In this document: one piece after another, positions 1-11,194 of the stretch
How the letters are laid out: each line of letters begins with the position of its first letter
Position numbering within the stretch: position 1 is the first letter of the stretch
DNA from: Henricia sp. BOLD:AAB3569
Taxonomy: Eukaryota > Echinodermata > Asteroidea > Spinulosida > Echinasteridae
Reading direction: 5' to 3'
DNA: 64,000 bases
Assembly: GCA_037783545.1 (NCBI GenBank)
Contig: JBBELK010000522.1
Span: forward strand, 124,001-188,000
Made by a program: the position numbers and the translations under genes
The notes under the pieces: generated by a model
What the model saw: only the letters and a program-made list of their open reading frames with translations
Databases searched by the model: none
Told to the model about the DNA's origin: nothing

Positions 1-491
1 ACATTCAATACCACTGCAATTACACATATGTACATGTATGTAACCGGTACTAATAAAATCTAATTTTGTACTAACAAGGCATTCCTGTGCTCTGTTAAAA
101 AATAAAAGCAGACATTTAGCTTTCACTCGTAATATAAAGATCTTCTATTTACAAGATCACACTTTACATTTCAAAACATTCTCCAATAAATTATTTGATA
201 AATCATCTTTTCCATATTTTACATGAATGTTAAACTATAACATGCTATATTTGATTTATGATGTGTACATACAGTATCTACATGCCCATCTACAAATATC
301 TTACAGAACTGATATCTTATTGCACTCAATGAAGAGATTAAGACCCTAAAAAGAATGTGCTATCCCTGATCTTTATTCAAGTCAAATTTCCGCAACTTGA
401 AGGCATTTTCATGTTGCAGGCAAATCGCAACAGAAGCGGTTTGATACACACTGCCCGGGATGTGTATTCAAACACAATAAACTGCAGTTGA
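1..491. other. No gene seen; AT-rich sequence
   Basis: AT-rich with scattered TACATGTA words near the start. No long frame, no clear inverted repeat and no splice-bounded exon was recognised. Confidence 0.5.
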
Positions 492-922
492 GTCTTTCCA
501 CGGTAAAGGGGGCATTTTGGCAACACAGACCATATTTTTCAAAAAATACCTTTGTCTGGTCTCAAAATAAAATAAATAAGTTTCAGTTGTTCCGAAGAGA
601 TAACTTAGGCCCAAAAAGGGTTACAAATAGTGTGACAACATGCCTTTCTAAAAACCCTGTGTAGAAATTTCCAATATATGCTCGTAACCGGGATGGCCTA
701 AAATGTAACACAGGTGTCCGTCCCGGTTACGAGCGTATATTGGAAATTTGTACACAGGGTTTTTAGAAAGGCATGTTGTCATACTATTTGTAACCCTTTT
801 AGGGCCTACGTTATCTCTTCAGAACAACTGAAACTTATTTCTTTTATTTTGAGACCAGACAAAGGTATTTTTTGGAAAATATGGTCTGTGTTGCCAAAAT
901 GCCCCCTTTACTGTGGAAAGAC
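492..922. mobile_element. Foldback (inverted-repeat) element, family F1, copy 1
   Basis: A near-complete palindrome of 431 bp. The left arm begins GTCTTTCCACGGTAAAGG and the right arm ends with its complement (CTTTACTGTGGAAAGAC). Both arms continue through GAGACCAGACAAAGG, GTTACAAATAGTGTGAC and CGTAACCGGGACGG towards a centre near 707. There is no coding capacity. Related copies lie at about 29380-30226, 44983-45108 (half), 46351-46749 (diverged) and 56155-57148. Confidence 0.85.
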
Positions 923-1228
923 CCGGTTATGTCAGTGCGAGTGCTGTGCCCCCTTCTTCATCCATTTTTAAAAAAATAGACGTATCTTTTACATTCCCCT
1001 ACAAAGTCCACCACAAAGCACTACCCCATATCTAGTTTTAATTTCTGAGAAATTTTGGTTGGAAGATCCAAGTCTGAACAGCAATGTACAATTTACAATG
1101 TATATTTTTCTGTGACCAAGCTTCCTTTGAAAAACTTACAGCGGCCGTATGTAAAACTAACACTGACAGCTAGTTGACACTTAATTTAGGATGTGTAATG
1201 GCCGTCACCATTGAATTTCATTGGTTAA

Positions 1229-1710
1229 AGGAGCGCGACCAGATAACATTTTTGATCTCTCAATTTTTCCTGTGGGTGTTGGGATTTTGATATCATATCA
1301 TGTGTCATATTTTTCTCATTATCATTCTGAAATTTTGCGTCCTCAATATTTTCAGGGATATCGTCAAAAATCCACCAAAGTTTAGTAAACTACAAGTACT
1401 TAATCTGCAGCCGATTTCACGAAACTTACGCAGTTGCGTAAGCCCACTTGAGCAACACTTTATTGCGTAAGTTGCGCAACATTCTTCTGAAGATAACAAG
1501 TAAGCTATGGGGCTTGCGCCATTTGTCAAAAGTTGTGCAAGCTGCGCAATGTTTCGTGAAATCGACTGCAGGCTACATGTACTTAAAGTAGTGCAATTGG
1601 GGATTGCAAATTTCCTGGTTTCTTTCCATAGATAGTATTTTGGGGAGTTATTTCATGAATGTTCGGTAAGAACAAAATCCATTTTTAGAAAACAATCTGG
1701 TCACGCTCCT
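1229..1710. mobile_element. TTAA-flanked element, family P, copy 1 (with a nested hairpin)
   Basis: The termini are AGGAGCGCGACCAGAT and, inverted, ATCTGGTCACGCTCCTT. TTAA lies just before the left end; the right flank has decayed. The interior carries TTTTCCTGTGGGTGTTGGGA and ATAGTATTTTGGGGAG, both recurring in the other P copies (2366-2722 and 48353-49652). A separate hairpin element at 1405-1571 interrupts it. Confidence 0.75.
1405..1571. mobile_element. Short hairpin element, family H (TGCAGCCGATTTCACGAAAC ends), copy 1
   Basis: Inverted ends CTGCAGCCGATTTCACGAAA and its complement enclose GCGTAAG/GCGCAA-rich sequence. It sits inside the P element. A second copy lies at 56562-56680, inside a different host element, so it moves independently of its hosts. 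Confidence 0.75.
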
Positions 1711-2365
1711 TCTGTTAGTTTTACCCCAAAAAAGCCAATGCGGACGTGGCTTAAGATTGCAGATCTGATGCTTTCCTAGCTTAGTTTAGGTACAGTATAT
1801 CAAGTAAATGTACCCCGGTACATGCCGAAAGAAATGGACAAGATAAATCTTCATTTTATTTTTATACTAAACTATTCCTGTTGTGTAAACTTGCATTTCT
1901 ACAATTACGCAAAGTAAGTTTGCCCTTCCTTTAAAAAAAAATTATGCACAAAAATTGTTCACCATCAGATACCGAGGACCTCTAACATATATCAACTTGC
2001 ATCAAATTTGTAAACTGTTTCTTTACATACTTGTACATATTTACATGGTTGTCTTTTAAAAACAAAATTGGGGCCAATGTGGAAGTGAAAAAAGGTTGTT
2101 TGTAACATTATTAGGCCGTTCATCTACTATCTACTATCTACTGTAAAATATCCATGCCAAACCCCTTCACAGTGCTAACAACCCAACACAGGTCCTTACC
2201 AGGTTTCGCATGGGTACAATTTGTACAATCTTGGAGCTAAAATTTTGGCAGACTTTTTGTAGGTAGTGTGAACGGAGTGTCAAATTTACGATTTACTCAG
2301 GAAAGCTAACAGTGCATTAATGTTTACGTGAACAGCAAAGGAAACTAGTCGATTATGATTGTTAA

Positions 2366-2722
2366 TAGAGCGTGTCCAGATCACACTTTTGAGCGCCCCC
2401 CACCCCCCATTTTTCCCACTGGTGTTGAGATTTTGATGCCATATATACATGTATCACATTAATTTCTCATTAGTTACCAATCTGAAATTTCACGCCCTCA
2501 ATCCATATACTTCCAGGGATATCGTAAAAATCCACTAATGTTTTGTAAACTAATTTATCCGGTTCCACAAAGTAGTGTAGTGATTACGCCAACTGTTTTG
2601 CTTCCACATCCAAATTGTAAATATCCTGTTTTCTCCCCATGGATAGTATTTTGGGGAGGTATTTTATATGATTGTCAGGTTAGACTGAATTTTTTTTTCT
2701 GGAAAAATCTGGACAAGCTCCT
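2366..2722. mobile_element. TTAA-flanked element, family P, copy 2
   Basis: Starts GAGCGTGTCCAGATC after TTAA (2362-2365) and ends AATCTGGACAAGCTCCT before TTAA (2723-2726). The interior aligns with copy 1 but lacks the nested hairpin, so it serves as an uninterrupted reference. Confidence 0.75.
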
Positions 2723-2726
2723 TTAA

Positions 2727-3404
2727 AGTTTAAGGAAACTTCTTTGAGAAGAGATTTGACAACTAAAACTCTTTTTTTACAAAATGGCATATTTCCGAGT
2801 TTCTCTGGTACTGTACATGTAATTTTCACGTACTAAATTACTAAAAAAATCAACAAAATGAGAAATTGACAACAGAGCCAACAGAATATATTGGCATATT
2901 GTAGACACTGACATTTCACCTTTCCTGCAATAAGGCCATTAGTTTTTGGTACCTAAAACACCACCTGCTGCACATGCGTATGTGTACATTGCCATAGCAA
3001 CACCGCAGGTGTACAAGATATTTGTGCTCATATTGCATTTAATATCACGCAATTCAGTGGTAACCATAGAAACAACATTGTCAAACCATGTGGGACGAAC
3101 CGAGTACCAGTACATGTTTGTTGCAACCCAAGTATGCAAAGCACAGATTTGTTTCAGATGATCTAAAGATATTCACTTGAATTTTCGTACCGTTTTTGCA
3201 CTATTTTACTACCTTTTCCTTATAGGTATACTACGTGTGTCAATTTGCTTTAATGGCAGAACACATGATTGGTAAACCGTTACTAGTTTCATCTCCCTGT
3301 GTGATTGAATATATGCATGATTAAAACCAACCTGAGTAAGAGTCAGCTCCGTACTTCGTCTGACTTTTGTGAAAACAGTCAAAGGAAGCTTTACAGTCAC
3401 TTCA
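2727..3404. other. No gene seen
   Basis: Mixed sequence without a convincing exon. The overlapping frames on both strands at 2939-3161 have no recognisable protein features. From about 3328 the sequence resembles the flank of the second minisatellite element near 18.8 kb (AACCAACCTGAGT against ACTCAGGTTGGTT). Confidence 0.4.
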
Positions 3405-3645
3405 CCCAAAAACCACTTCACCCAGAACCATGGCCTTTGCATGAAGTGTTTTGGGGGTGAAGTGGTGTTTGGGTGAAGTGGTTTTGGGGTGAAGTGGTTT
3501 TGGGGTGAAGTGGTTTTGGGGCGAAGTGGTTTTGGGGCGAAGTGGTTTTGGGGCGAAGTGGTTTTGGGGCGAAGTGCTTTTGGGCGAAGTGGTTCAGGGT
3601 GAAGTGGTGCAGGCGACATGGTTTTGGGGCGAAGTGGTTTATGGT
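3405..3645. repeat. GAAGTGGTTTTGGGGC minisatellite with inverted edge
   Basis: About a dozen imperfect tandem copies of a 15-16 bp unit (GAAGTGGTTTTGGGGC/T) read rightwards. The leftmost ~30 bp (CACTTCACCCAAAAACC) are in the opposite sense, so the block can fold back. A palindrome, TTTTCGTCTCATGAGACGAA, follows at about 3656. A shorter block in the opposite orientation, with the same flanks, lies at 18600-18705. Long frames here are by-products of the repeat. Confidence 0.85.
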
Positions 3646-4245
3646 CGAAGAGAATTTTCGTCTCATGAGACGAAAATTAATTGTCTCAAAGACTATAGCA
3701 CTTCAGACAAAAAAACCATTTCAGAAAAAAAAAAGTCTATTGTGTATGTAAGTTATGTGTAAATCTGTGAACATTTCTGTGAAGATTCCCAATATGACCA
3801 GGGGCTTTAACGGTCTTATAAAGCATTGCAGATGTGCCGACAGAAATTTCCAAAAGGCTTATTGCTGACATAATCAAGCCTGTGAACATTCCAGTAGTAA
3901 AAGTATATATTTTTTTCCTCAAAATTATTCAATCCGGATTAATACTATTCAATTCTCTTTTGACACTTCCACATCTTCCCAATTTTAATGACTTGCAGGC
4001 AGTTAGACACACAACTAAGCACTGTACAATGCATATTTACATGGCTATATCACAGGTAATGTGTTCTGTACATGAATTTACACCAGTTTTAGCGACTTCA
4101 ATGGCAAGTGTCATAAAGAATAGGCATTTATATTTGACATATTTGGTAGAATGTACACATGTTTGTACAATACATGTATGTATGTATCATACATGTACAT
4201 ATTAAGATGCGACATATTTACAGGCTTTTTACTGCATACAGTATC
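3646..4245. other. 3' flank of the receptor; no other gene seen
   Basis: AT-rich sequence downstream of the GPCR stop, presumably including its 3' UTR. I did not find a convincing minus-strand AATAAA close to the stop. The left part (to about 3780) belongs to the repeat around the minisatellite. Confidence 0.4.
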
Positions 4246-5421
4246 TCAAACTGGATCTTCTTTTGCTCCTCTGCGTTGTCCAGTGTCGAGGTGGACATAA
4301 TATCCATTGTGAGGGCGCAATCCCGTCGGATCATTACTATTGGTGGATTTTAGTGAATTTCGCGTACCGGTACGACGGTTGTACAAGCTCGAGGTTCGCA
4401 TGCTGCTCTGGCGCGAATACATGACGTTGCGCTTGCGTTTACAGAAGACGAAAGCAATGTTCTTGCGGAAGTTTTCTCCCACTAGCGTATAGACGATGGG
4501 GTTGATGATGCTGTGGGAATACATGAGCGTCCAGGTCACGATGTAAATTATGTAGAATGAAAACGAGTTTTCTGTAGGTTCCATGGTGCTTGCAACGAGT
4601 TGGAACACGTAGAAGGGGAGGAAACAGAGAATGAAGACGATGATGATGCAAATTACAAGAATGGCGACGCGGCGAGCGGCGCGGCGAGATGTGTTCTTAA
4701 AGTCCTTCATGGGACTAGTCAGTAGGTGCTGGAGGATTAGCAGATAGCAGACACAGATGATGGTCAGGGGGACGCAGAAGCCAATGATTATGGTATAGAT
4801 AATCCACCATCGCGTATCGTCCTCAGGGTCGGACGACACGCGAGCAAAACACACGCACCAGTCATTATTACAGCTGTACTCGGTGTATATCCACAACGGT
4901 AGCGTAGTCAGGATGGCCACTAACCATATGACGGAGCTGGTGATGCGACCGTTGCGTAGCGTGCGGAAATTCATGGATTTGAGGGGCAGGCAGATCGCAA
5001 AGTACCGGTCAATGCTCATGATCATGACGAAGTAGATGACGAGGAACTGCGTCATGGCGTCGTACGGCACGATGAGACGACACAGGAATTTGCCAAAAAC
5101 CCAGTGGCTGGATTTTAGCTGGTGGCCCAGAAACAGAAATGAGACCATAAAGAAGAAATCGGCTAAAGCCAAGTTCAGGATGAAGTTGTTGGCTAGAGTT
5201 TTCATGTTGGGAAAGCGCATGAGTATGATGATGATGAAACCGTTGCACAGTAATCCCATAGTGCACAGGATGCAAGTCACCACAAATGATACATCCTGCA
5301 GTTTTCTCATGTCCGGGTCTTCCCCATCGAAACCCGGTTCTGTTCCGTTCAATCCCATCGTAGAAACCAAGTTGTCCGAGTAACCGGTCGTGGTTAGCAT
5401 TATGCTCGGTGTCTTCTCCAT
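4246..5421 (-). CDS. Class A neuropeptide GPCR, melanin-concentrating-hormone/somatostatin-receptor-like
   Basis: This is a complete intronless receptor of 391 residues starting at the ATG at 5421..5419, which has a good context (GACATGG). The frame stays open further upstream but has no earlier ATG. Visible parts are: an N-terminus with an NGT glycosylation site (N25); TM1 about 42-68; TM2 76-97 with NLALAD; TM3 114-143 with Cys114, Asp121 (position 3.32) and DRY 138-140; TM4 159-179; extracellular loop 2 cysteines; TM5 204-233; TM6 250-277 with CFLPFYVFQL; TM7 287-314 with NPIVY; then helix 8 GENFRK and a basic, Ser-rich tail. HQL before the loop-1 tryptophan, Asp at 3.32, DRYFA and FYVFQL fit the MCH/somatostatin/opioid branch, MCH receptors most closely. 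It should sit in the plasma membrane and signal through a G protein on peptide binding. The TM6 toggle residue is Phe where Trp is usual. Allatostatin-C-type or a lineage-specific orphan are alternatives. Confidence 0.93.
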   Translation of the reverse strand: MEKTPSIMLTTTGYSDNLVSTMGLNGTEPGFDGEDPDMRKLQDVSFVVTCILCTMGLLCNGFIIIILMRFPNMKTLANNFILNLALADFFFMVSFLFLGHQLKSSHWVFGKFLCRLIVPYDAMTQFLVIYFVMIMSIDRYFAICLPLKSMNFRTLRNGRITSSVIWLVAILTTLPLWIYTEYSCNNDWCVCFARVSSDPEDDTRWWIIYTIIIGFCVPLTIICVCYLLILQHLLTSPMKDFKNTSRRAARRVAILVICIIIVFILCFLPFYVFQLVASTMEPTENSFSFYIIYIVTWTLMYSHSIINPIVYTLVGENFRKNIAFVFCKRKRNVMYSRQSSMRTSSLYNRRTGTRNSLKSTNSNDPTGLRPHNGYYVHLDTGQRRGAKEDPV

Positions 5422-7762
5422 GTCTAAAGTATCAAGTATTTCAGTGTTTAATAACTGGAGCGAAATCTGATGCTTCAACACATTAAAATACACTCACATC
5501 TCAGAAACTGGTTGAAGAGGGCATGTTTTGCGGATGAACTCTCTGCATAACACTCTTGACATTTCCAAGGCTTAGCTTCAAAGCAGAGTATAGCACGACA
5601 ATCATCTGCTTTGATTCAGAGGGTTAATACCAATGTTGTTACTCAGTAATGCTGCTGGTCCAGGCTTACACATGAGCAGAGGGATGTTTGTTTTTCTAGA
5701 CGGCAACTTGAGCACTAACAAATCCGACCTGCAAAATTACGCAGCAGCATCAGATTTACTCGGATGCAGAAACTTGCAAACAGAGACTCGTTCAGTCATT
5801 TTGTTTGGAGCCGTGAAATCGAAATGCAATGATGTGAGTAATATACTCCCCCGTGGGCGTTTCACTCATTTCGTACTGACAACACTCATGCTGTTGCGTG
5901 GCTGTAAGACTAAATACTTAACACAATGAATATTAGTCAATCTCGAGAGGACTTACCGATGAAGCGTGCCAAAACCTGCCAGCAACAATTTATGCTTTTG
6001 TTTGTCGAGTCGAGACTAATTGCAGTTGTTTTTTAAAGCAATAAATATCCACAAAATTTCAGGCGAGAAAAATTTTGGCACGGATACACTTTGAGATGAA
6101 AATTGTCTGAATGTATGAGATGATGAATCCCACAAAAGGAGTCTTGTTGGCTGGTTGCAATGGATGGCAGTGATAGCGATTTCATTAGTGTCTATTTGCA
6201 GAGTTGAGGGGAGATGTTTCTTGTGCCATTGAATGCAGTAGACCGGTTGGCGCGATGCCTACAACTACTCCATTTACTTGGGAACTTTTCTGACAGCAAA
6301 TCCAGTGCTGCGCCAGATAACTCGTCAATAATTCTTTGGTCAGACATGCAGCGCAGTCCTGGCCGTTTTGCGGGTAGCGAGCAATTTCATTGAAGTACGG
6401 ATGGCAAATGTGGTGAAGTTACATTCCCCGCTCACTCAAAGGATTCAATGTTTTAATGCTTGTCGAGTAGTCTCCGAGAAAAAAAGTCGCTCATGTGTTA
6501 TTTGAGCCGAGTGGCAACCTCGTTTATGCAGGGCCTCCTTTCAAGTTCCGTCAAAGTGAAGGAATGAGCCAGTGATGTGGACACACGATCTCACAGCGTG
6601 CAACTTCAGTCACCACGGGTGTAAAATGCAACAACCTGGAAAACACTGTTATCTTGTTTTCACAGTGAATGCAGAGGTTTTAGACTGCACAGCTTGAGGC
6701 CTCTTCTGCAAGCGATTGGTCAGGGTTCGGCAAACCATTTATGACAGAGCATATTTTTGTAAAGTCTGCTTTATTTTACAGATGAAGACGAACACTTACC
6801 ACAAATATAGCAGTCGCTATCTTTAGTTGGAATTCAGAGAAACAGTCTCGTGTCATGCTGTGCAGTTTTGGACAGAGTTTGGTTGTGGACAAGGCTGTCG
6901 TTCTGAAATAGCTCCTTTTTTGAGTCAAAACATTCAAATTTTGTTATTAGTAGATGTGTTGCCGTCTTTTTCGCGAAGTAGCCCTGTCAAGTGTTGTTAC
7001 TCCAGAAGAGATGAGAAAACCATTTAAAACTGGTCCGTTCATGCAATCTTGCTGTTAATTTTGTGGAAAAAATTCAGCATCTTAATCATCTGCTTCGACA
7101 AGATAAGTTTTTTTTTCTAAGATAGACGAGTACCACATGAAGTTGGATGAGCTGCAACACTTCGGACTGGTTTAAGGCTAGATGTCTTTCAGCCGATATA
7201 CAGCGACTACAAAACATTCAATGTACGGATCTTAAACACAACGATGGCAAAGTCAGACGACTGTCCGTTTACAAAGCGTTTTTAACACTGTGATAATGTT
7301 AACAGCATCCACAGTGCTGCATCCGCACTCCAGTCCACTGATAAACTGATGTTGCCAACCTCCACGGCTCTCGCTATATACACAAACAGGACTCATCAAG
7401 CCTGCCCTCACTTGACAAGACATGACAACTGGCCAAAGAGGTGGGGCTTGGAGGAGAAAGTTAATATGCAAATAGGTTGTCACTGCATGGGACTGATCCA
7501 CTCTTGTAGTAGGGTTGTTTTCATTGATGGTTAATCACTGCTCCTCTACAGTATGCACAGGTTTTTACAGATAAATAAATATAGGACCTATTTAACAGAT
7601 TGTGAAGTCAGCCCTGGTTGAAAATGGTTCAGTCCAACTGCATCAAAGTGACCAATGAAACAATATGCCCTGCATGTGAAAACCAGCTCACCACTCTACT
7701 GTACATTGAGCACAGAGAGAACTGGTGAAACAATTTAGGTTAAACTTTTAATCACAATTTCC
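5422..7762. other. 5' flank of the receptor gene; no gene recognised
   Basis: Upstream (minus sense) of the receptor ATG. The frame remains open without an ATG to about 5493. The rest looks single-copy, with no repeat termini recognised and no frame with protein features. Any promoter or 5' UTR exon should lie here, but no TATA or initiator signal stands out enough to call. Confidence 0.4.
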
Positions 7763-7861
7763 CTAGTGTTAAAAGTTCTTTGTGAATTACAGTATATCTA
7801 AAGCTACATGTACATGTAAGAAGGATGCAACTTGAAGCATTTTCTGTCAACTCTTATTTAG

Positions 7862-8027
7862 GGGTTAAAAGTAGGTTTGGCCAATCTTAAACACACGTTT
7901 AAAGCCAGCTAGGGGTCCTGGGCACTGATAATGCCCGAGCCGCCAGGCGAGGGCATTATCAGTGCCCAGGACCCCTAGCTGGTTTTAAACGGGTTGTTTA
8001 AGATTGGCCAAACCTACTTTTAATCCC
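7862..8027. repeat. Long hairpin: 75-bp arms, 14-nt loop
   Basis: The left arm (7862-7936: GGTTAAAAGTAGGTTTGGCC to TGATAATGCCC) is almost exactly complementary to the right arm (7951-8027). The loop is GAGCCGCCAGGCGA. It lies inside the sequence that interrupts copy 1 of the duplicated unit. Confidence 0.85.
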
Positions 8028-8786
8028 ATTCATAAATACCTTTACGTGTAAATCGGTAAAATTCACCAAAATTAGCTCGTCGTTTTGCCATGTTTTGCAT
8101 TCACTTTCCTATGCCTACAGTCTAGTGTCAACACGGCGTTCGTACAACTGCGAGTTGTGCGTGATGTTGTTTTTGTTAGATCGCGCGCGTTACGCACTGG
8201 GTGTTGCTCGCGCACGCACACGACTGGGTATAAGTGCACAATTTGCTTTCATGGGGGGAGGGGGGCAGTTTCTTTGTGCATGTGCGTGTTCCATATACGC
8301 GCTGACTAGGGCACAAACGCGGGACAGCCAGCCGGGCATTATCACTATTCTTTATCGCTAATTTAAGACTGCCCACGTGACGTGCTCTCAGCCAATAGGG
8401 ATGCGTAAACTGTCCAAGGTATTTATGAAGTATAAATAAGAACAAACAACTGGAAAGCGTGCATACAGTTACACACATTTTGCTGATCAACAACCGTTTT
8501 CCACAGAACAAGTGATCATTTTTAAACTGAACTCAAGTCAATCACAATTAAGTCCATCCTGTATCAATCACACATTCTTACAAGCCTTCACAAACCCATC
8601 ACAATTCCCAGGATCTTAATACATGCAATACTACCGGTAGGTGTAAAAAAAAGGTCCAATTTTTAATCTTAAATAACTTTGTCATTTTTCAACGGATTTA
8701 AACCAACATTTTACATCATATAAATGAGGCCTGACAAATTTTATTGAGTGACTTTCATCAGTTTTGTCCAAAAGTTTGAGACTTAA

Positions 8787-9360
8787 AGGGCCCCTTATTT
8801 AGGATTTTTATCAATGAAATCTATGCTTTAAAACCACTCTACTCAGTTAAAGTCATAAAAATCCTATTTGAAGCTTGCTTTGGGGGTTAAAACAAAGGTT
8901 TTTAGTTTTTATGCTAATGCAAATATGCATATTCATGACCAAGGTCAAGATGTCACAAGAGGCAAACACAGGAAAATCACATTCAACTGTGCACAAAAGA
9001 TTCCATTTTTTTTTTCAATTTTTCTAAAACTTTTGTAATCCATGGCTGTTTGAGTTTGTTTTACATGTTGCCTGCTGTAAGCCATGACAAAACTGAGGGT
9101 AGAAACTGCAGCAATTTGCCACAAGTCCAACTTGAAGTCTTATGTTTTTTTCTTAACTTTTCCCTTCTGTCTTCCTTATGTGATGCACTCAAACAGCGCC
9201 CTCTGTCTGTGATTTATTGCAATGAAATCTTCAAAGTTGAAAAAGGCCACCTTTTATTGATTTTACATCCAAACGAACAATAGTATGTCTTGCTCAACAA
9301 GTAATCCGTCATTATGAAGCAAAGCTTAGGCACAAAGTTGTTTAGGATGTCACAGGCCCT
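8787..9360. mobile_element. TTAA-flanked non-autonomous element, family A, copy 1
   Basis: Begins AGGGCCCCTTATTTAGG and ends CACAGGCCCT, between TTAA at 8783-8786 and 9361-9364. The interior (GCTAATGCAAATATGCATAT, CAACTGTGCACAAAAG, CAGCGCCCTCTGTCTGTGA) is shared with copies at 19540-20112 (inverted) and 33090-33637. A TTAA target fits piggyBac-type transposition. No transposase is encoded. Confidence 0.82.
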
Positions 9361-9399
9361 TTAAACTTTATTGTTAAAAGTTCTTTGTGAATTACAGTA

Positions 9400-9982
9400 A
9401 AAGGCAATTCCGCAAATAGGTGGACATGAGGAAAAAAAATAAAACCCCTAAATTTATTAGAAACTACTTAGGATGGTTAGAGTATGCCTTTAGGGTTGTA
9501 AATTTGTATAGGACACTTTGTATTGTCCGTTTTGTAGGTATTGTGGTATCCACTTTTTTGTTATAAGTTGTAATGACAGAACATGTAACGTCAGTCACAT
9601 GTAACGTCAGTCACGCATATTTTCATGTGTACACATATACTGATGCAATATTTCCGACTCCAAATGGTGTGTTTGTTAGGTCCAACTCTTCTATTTTGAG
9701 GGGTAAAATAACCATTTTGAATGTATCATTAGTTTGAGAAGAAATTGAAAATAAAGATGATTAATTTTTTTGCATGTCCTTTTTTTGTAACGTCAGTCAC
9801 GCACATTTCATGAGCTCCCCTGCATACAATATTGCATTAGTAAACAAAGTGACAGTTATTTTAACAGCTATGGGGGCTTAGCTATTCAGTTAGATAGAAG
9901 TTGGGGATCACCCTTGATTAACCTGGGGAATACAGAACAATATGTCTTAAAACCTGTAACGTCAGTCACTACGGAATTGCCC
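9400..9982. mobile_element. TA-duplicating element with four GTAACGTCAGTCAC motifs
   Basis: The ends are AAAGGCAATTCCG and CGGAATTGCCC, with TA on each side. The related unit at 7793 reads CAGTATATCT without interruption, whereas here the left flank is CAGTA and the right is TATATATCT. This shows insertion with a TA duplication, as in Tc1/mariner-type elements. The 14-mer GTAACGTCAGTCAC occurs four times (9585, 9601, 9787, 9956), all in the same sense. Non-coding. Confidence 0.8.
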
Positions 9983-10399
9983 TATATATCTAAAGCTACA
10001 TGTATGTAAGAAGGATGCAACTTGAAGCATTTTCTGTCAACTCTTATGTATAAATAAGAACAAACAACTGGAAAGCGTGCATACAGTTACACACATTTTG
10101 CTGATCAACAACCGTTTTCCACAGAACAAATGATCATTTTTAAACTGAACTCAAGTCAATCACAATTAAGTCCATCCTGTATCAATCACACATTCTTACA
10201 AGCCTTTACAAACCCATCACAATTCCCAGGATCTTAATACATGCAATACTACGTGTCAAAAAAAGGTCCAACTTTTAATCTTAAATAACTTTGTCATTTT
10301 TCAACGGATTTAAACCAACATTTTACATCATGTAAATGAGGCCTGACAAATTTTATTGAGTGACTTTCATCAGTTTTGTCCAAAGGTTTGAGACTTAAA

Positions 10400-11194
10400 C
10401 GCCATAAAAAAAATTTCAATTTCAGAATTCGCTACTTTCGACTTGGCCTCCTTCAATGTCAATATGTTGCTGGAGATGGTGGTGGAATGCGTGTGCTTAG
10501 CTGACAGCTGTACATTTGCATGTAGGTCAGTGGCCACCACAAACATGACCCTCCCATCTCCTGCCAATTTTGACACAAAGATGCCTTTAGCTTACATATT
10601 ATCTCGGCAACAAATTAAGGGCAGAAACTGTTCCCCTTTTCAGGACTAAGATTTTGTTAGCACCAAACACCTGCCCATTTGTCAGTTTTAAGACAAAAAT
10701 CCTAAAGGTACGAGGTATTTCCATCTCCCCTCGACGCCCACATAATTGATAATCAAATTGTTTTGGGGGAAGAAAAGTCACTAGAGCTTTGACATGGAAA
10801 AAAACATGTCAGTAACAACTGTAATAATTATTTTTTTTGGACAATTAATTTTTTACAGGGTTAATACTTCGGTTGTCATGGGGACAGCACGTGTACAAAT
10901 ACTGGTGTGGAATCCGCAGGGTTTTAGCTCGGCAAATAATCACGTTTACCGTTTTAATCTTGCTATTTGTCAAACCAGTTGTGAAATGGCTGCAAATTTA
11001 ATTAATAACTAGCGATGGAGTGGTCAAGGTACATGTATGTATATAATTAAATTACCATGCGATACATACTGGACGCATTACATCTCTTTTACACTCTATA
11101 CTTTTCATGAAAATATGGTTTCAGAGAACAATCATATGGTCCTTATCAGACTTCAAACTCAAAACCTCGGAAACACCGAGTACATGCTCTAACA
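10400..11194. other. No gene seen; tail of a dispersed repeat
   Basis: 10400-10510 continues the repeat shared with 43850-43980 (GCCATTTTCGACTTGGCC-like). The rest shows no exon or repeat boundary I could support. Confidence 0.4.

Larger units (their letters stand above)
7769..10395. repeat. Two direct copies of a ~0.5 kb unit, each split by insertions
   Basis: The unit starts TTAAAAGTTCTTTGTGAATT. It continues through AAGAAGGATGCAACTTGAAG and ATAAATAAGAACAAACAACT and ends TTTGAGACTTAAA. Copy 1 is 7769-8786, with extra sequence at about 7857-8424. Copy 2 is 9374-10399, with a TA-flanked insertion at 9400-9982. A TTAA element (8787-9360) lies at the junction. A further relative of the right half lies at 43500-43920. 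Confidence 0.8.

Noticed and set aside
3209-3762. Overlapping 70-136 residue frames rich in HFAPKPLRPKTTSPQN or KWFWGEVV
   Set aside because: Produced by the 15-16 bp minisatellite read in different frames; no start context, splice signals or protein family.
5422-5493. 24 extra N-terminal residues for the receptor
   Set aside because: They require a GTG start; the first ATG with good context is at 5421.
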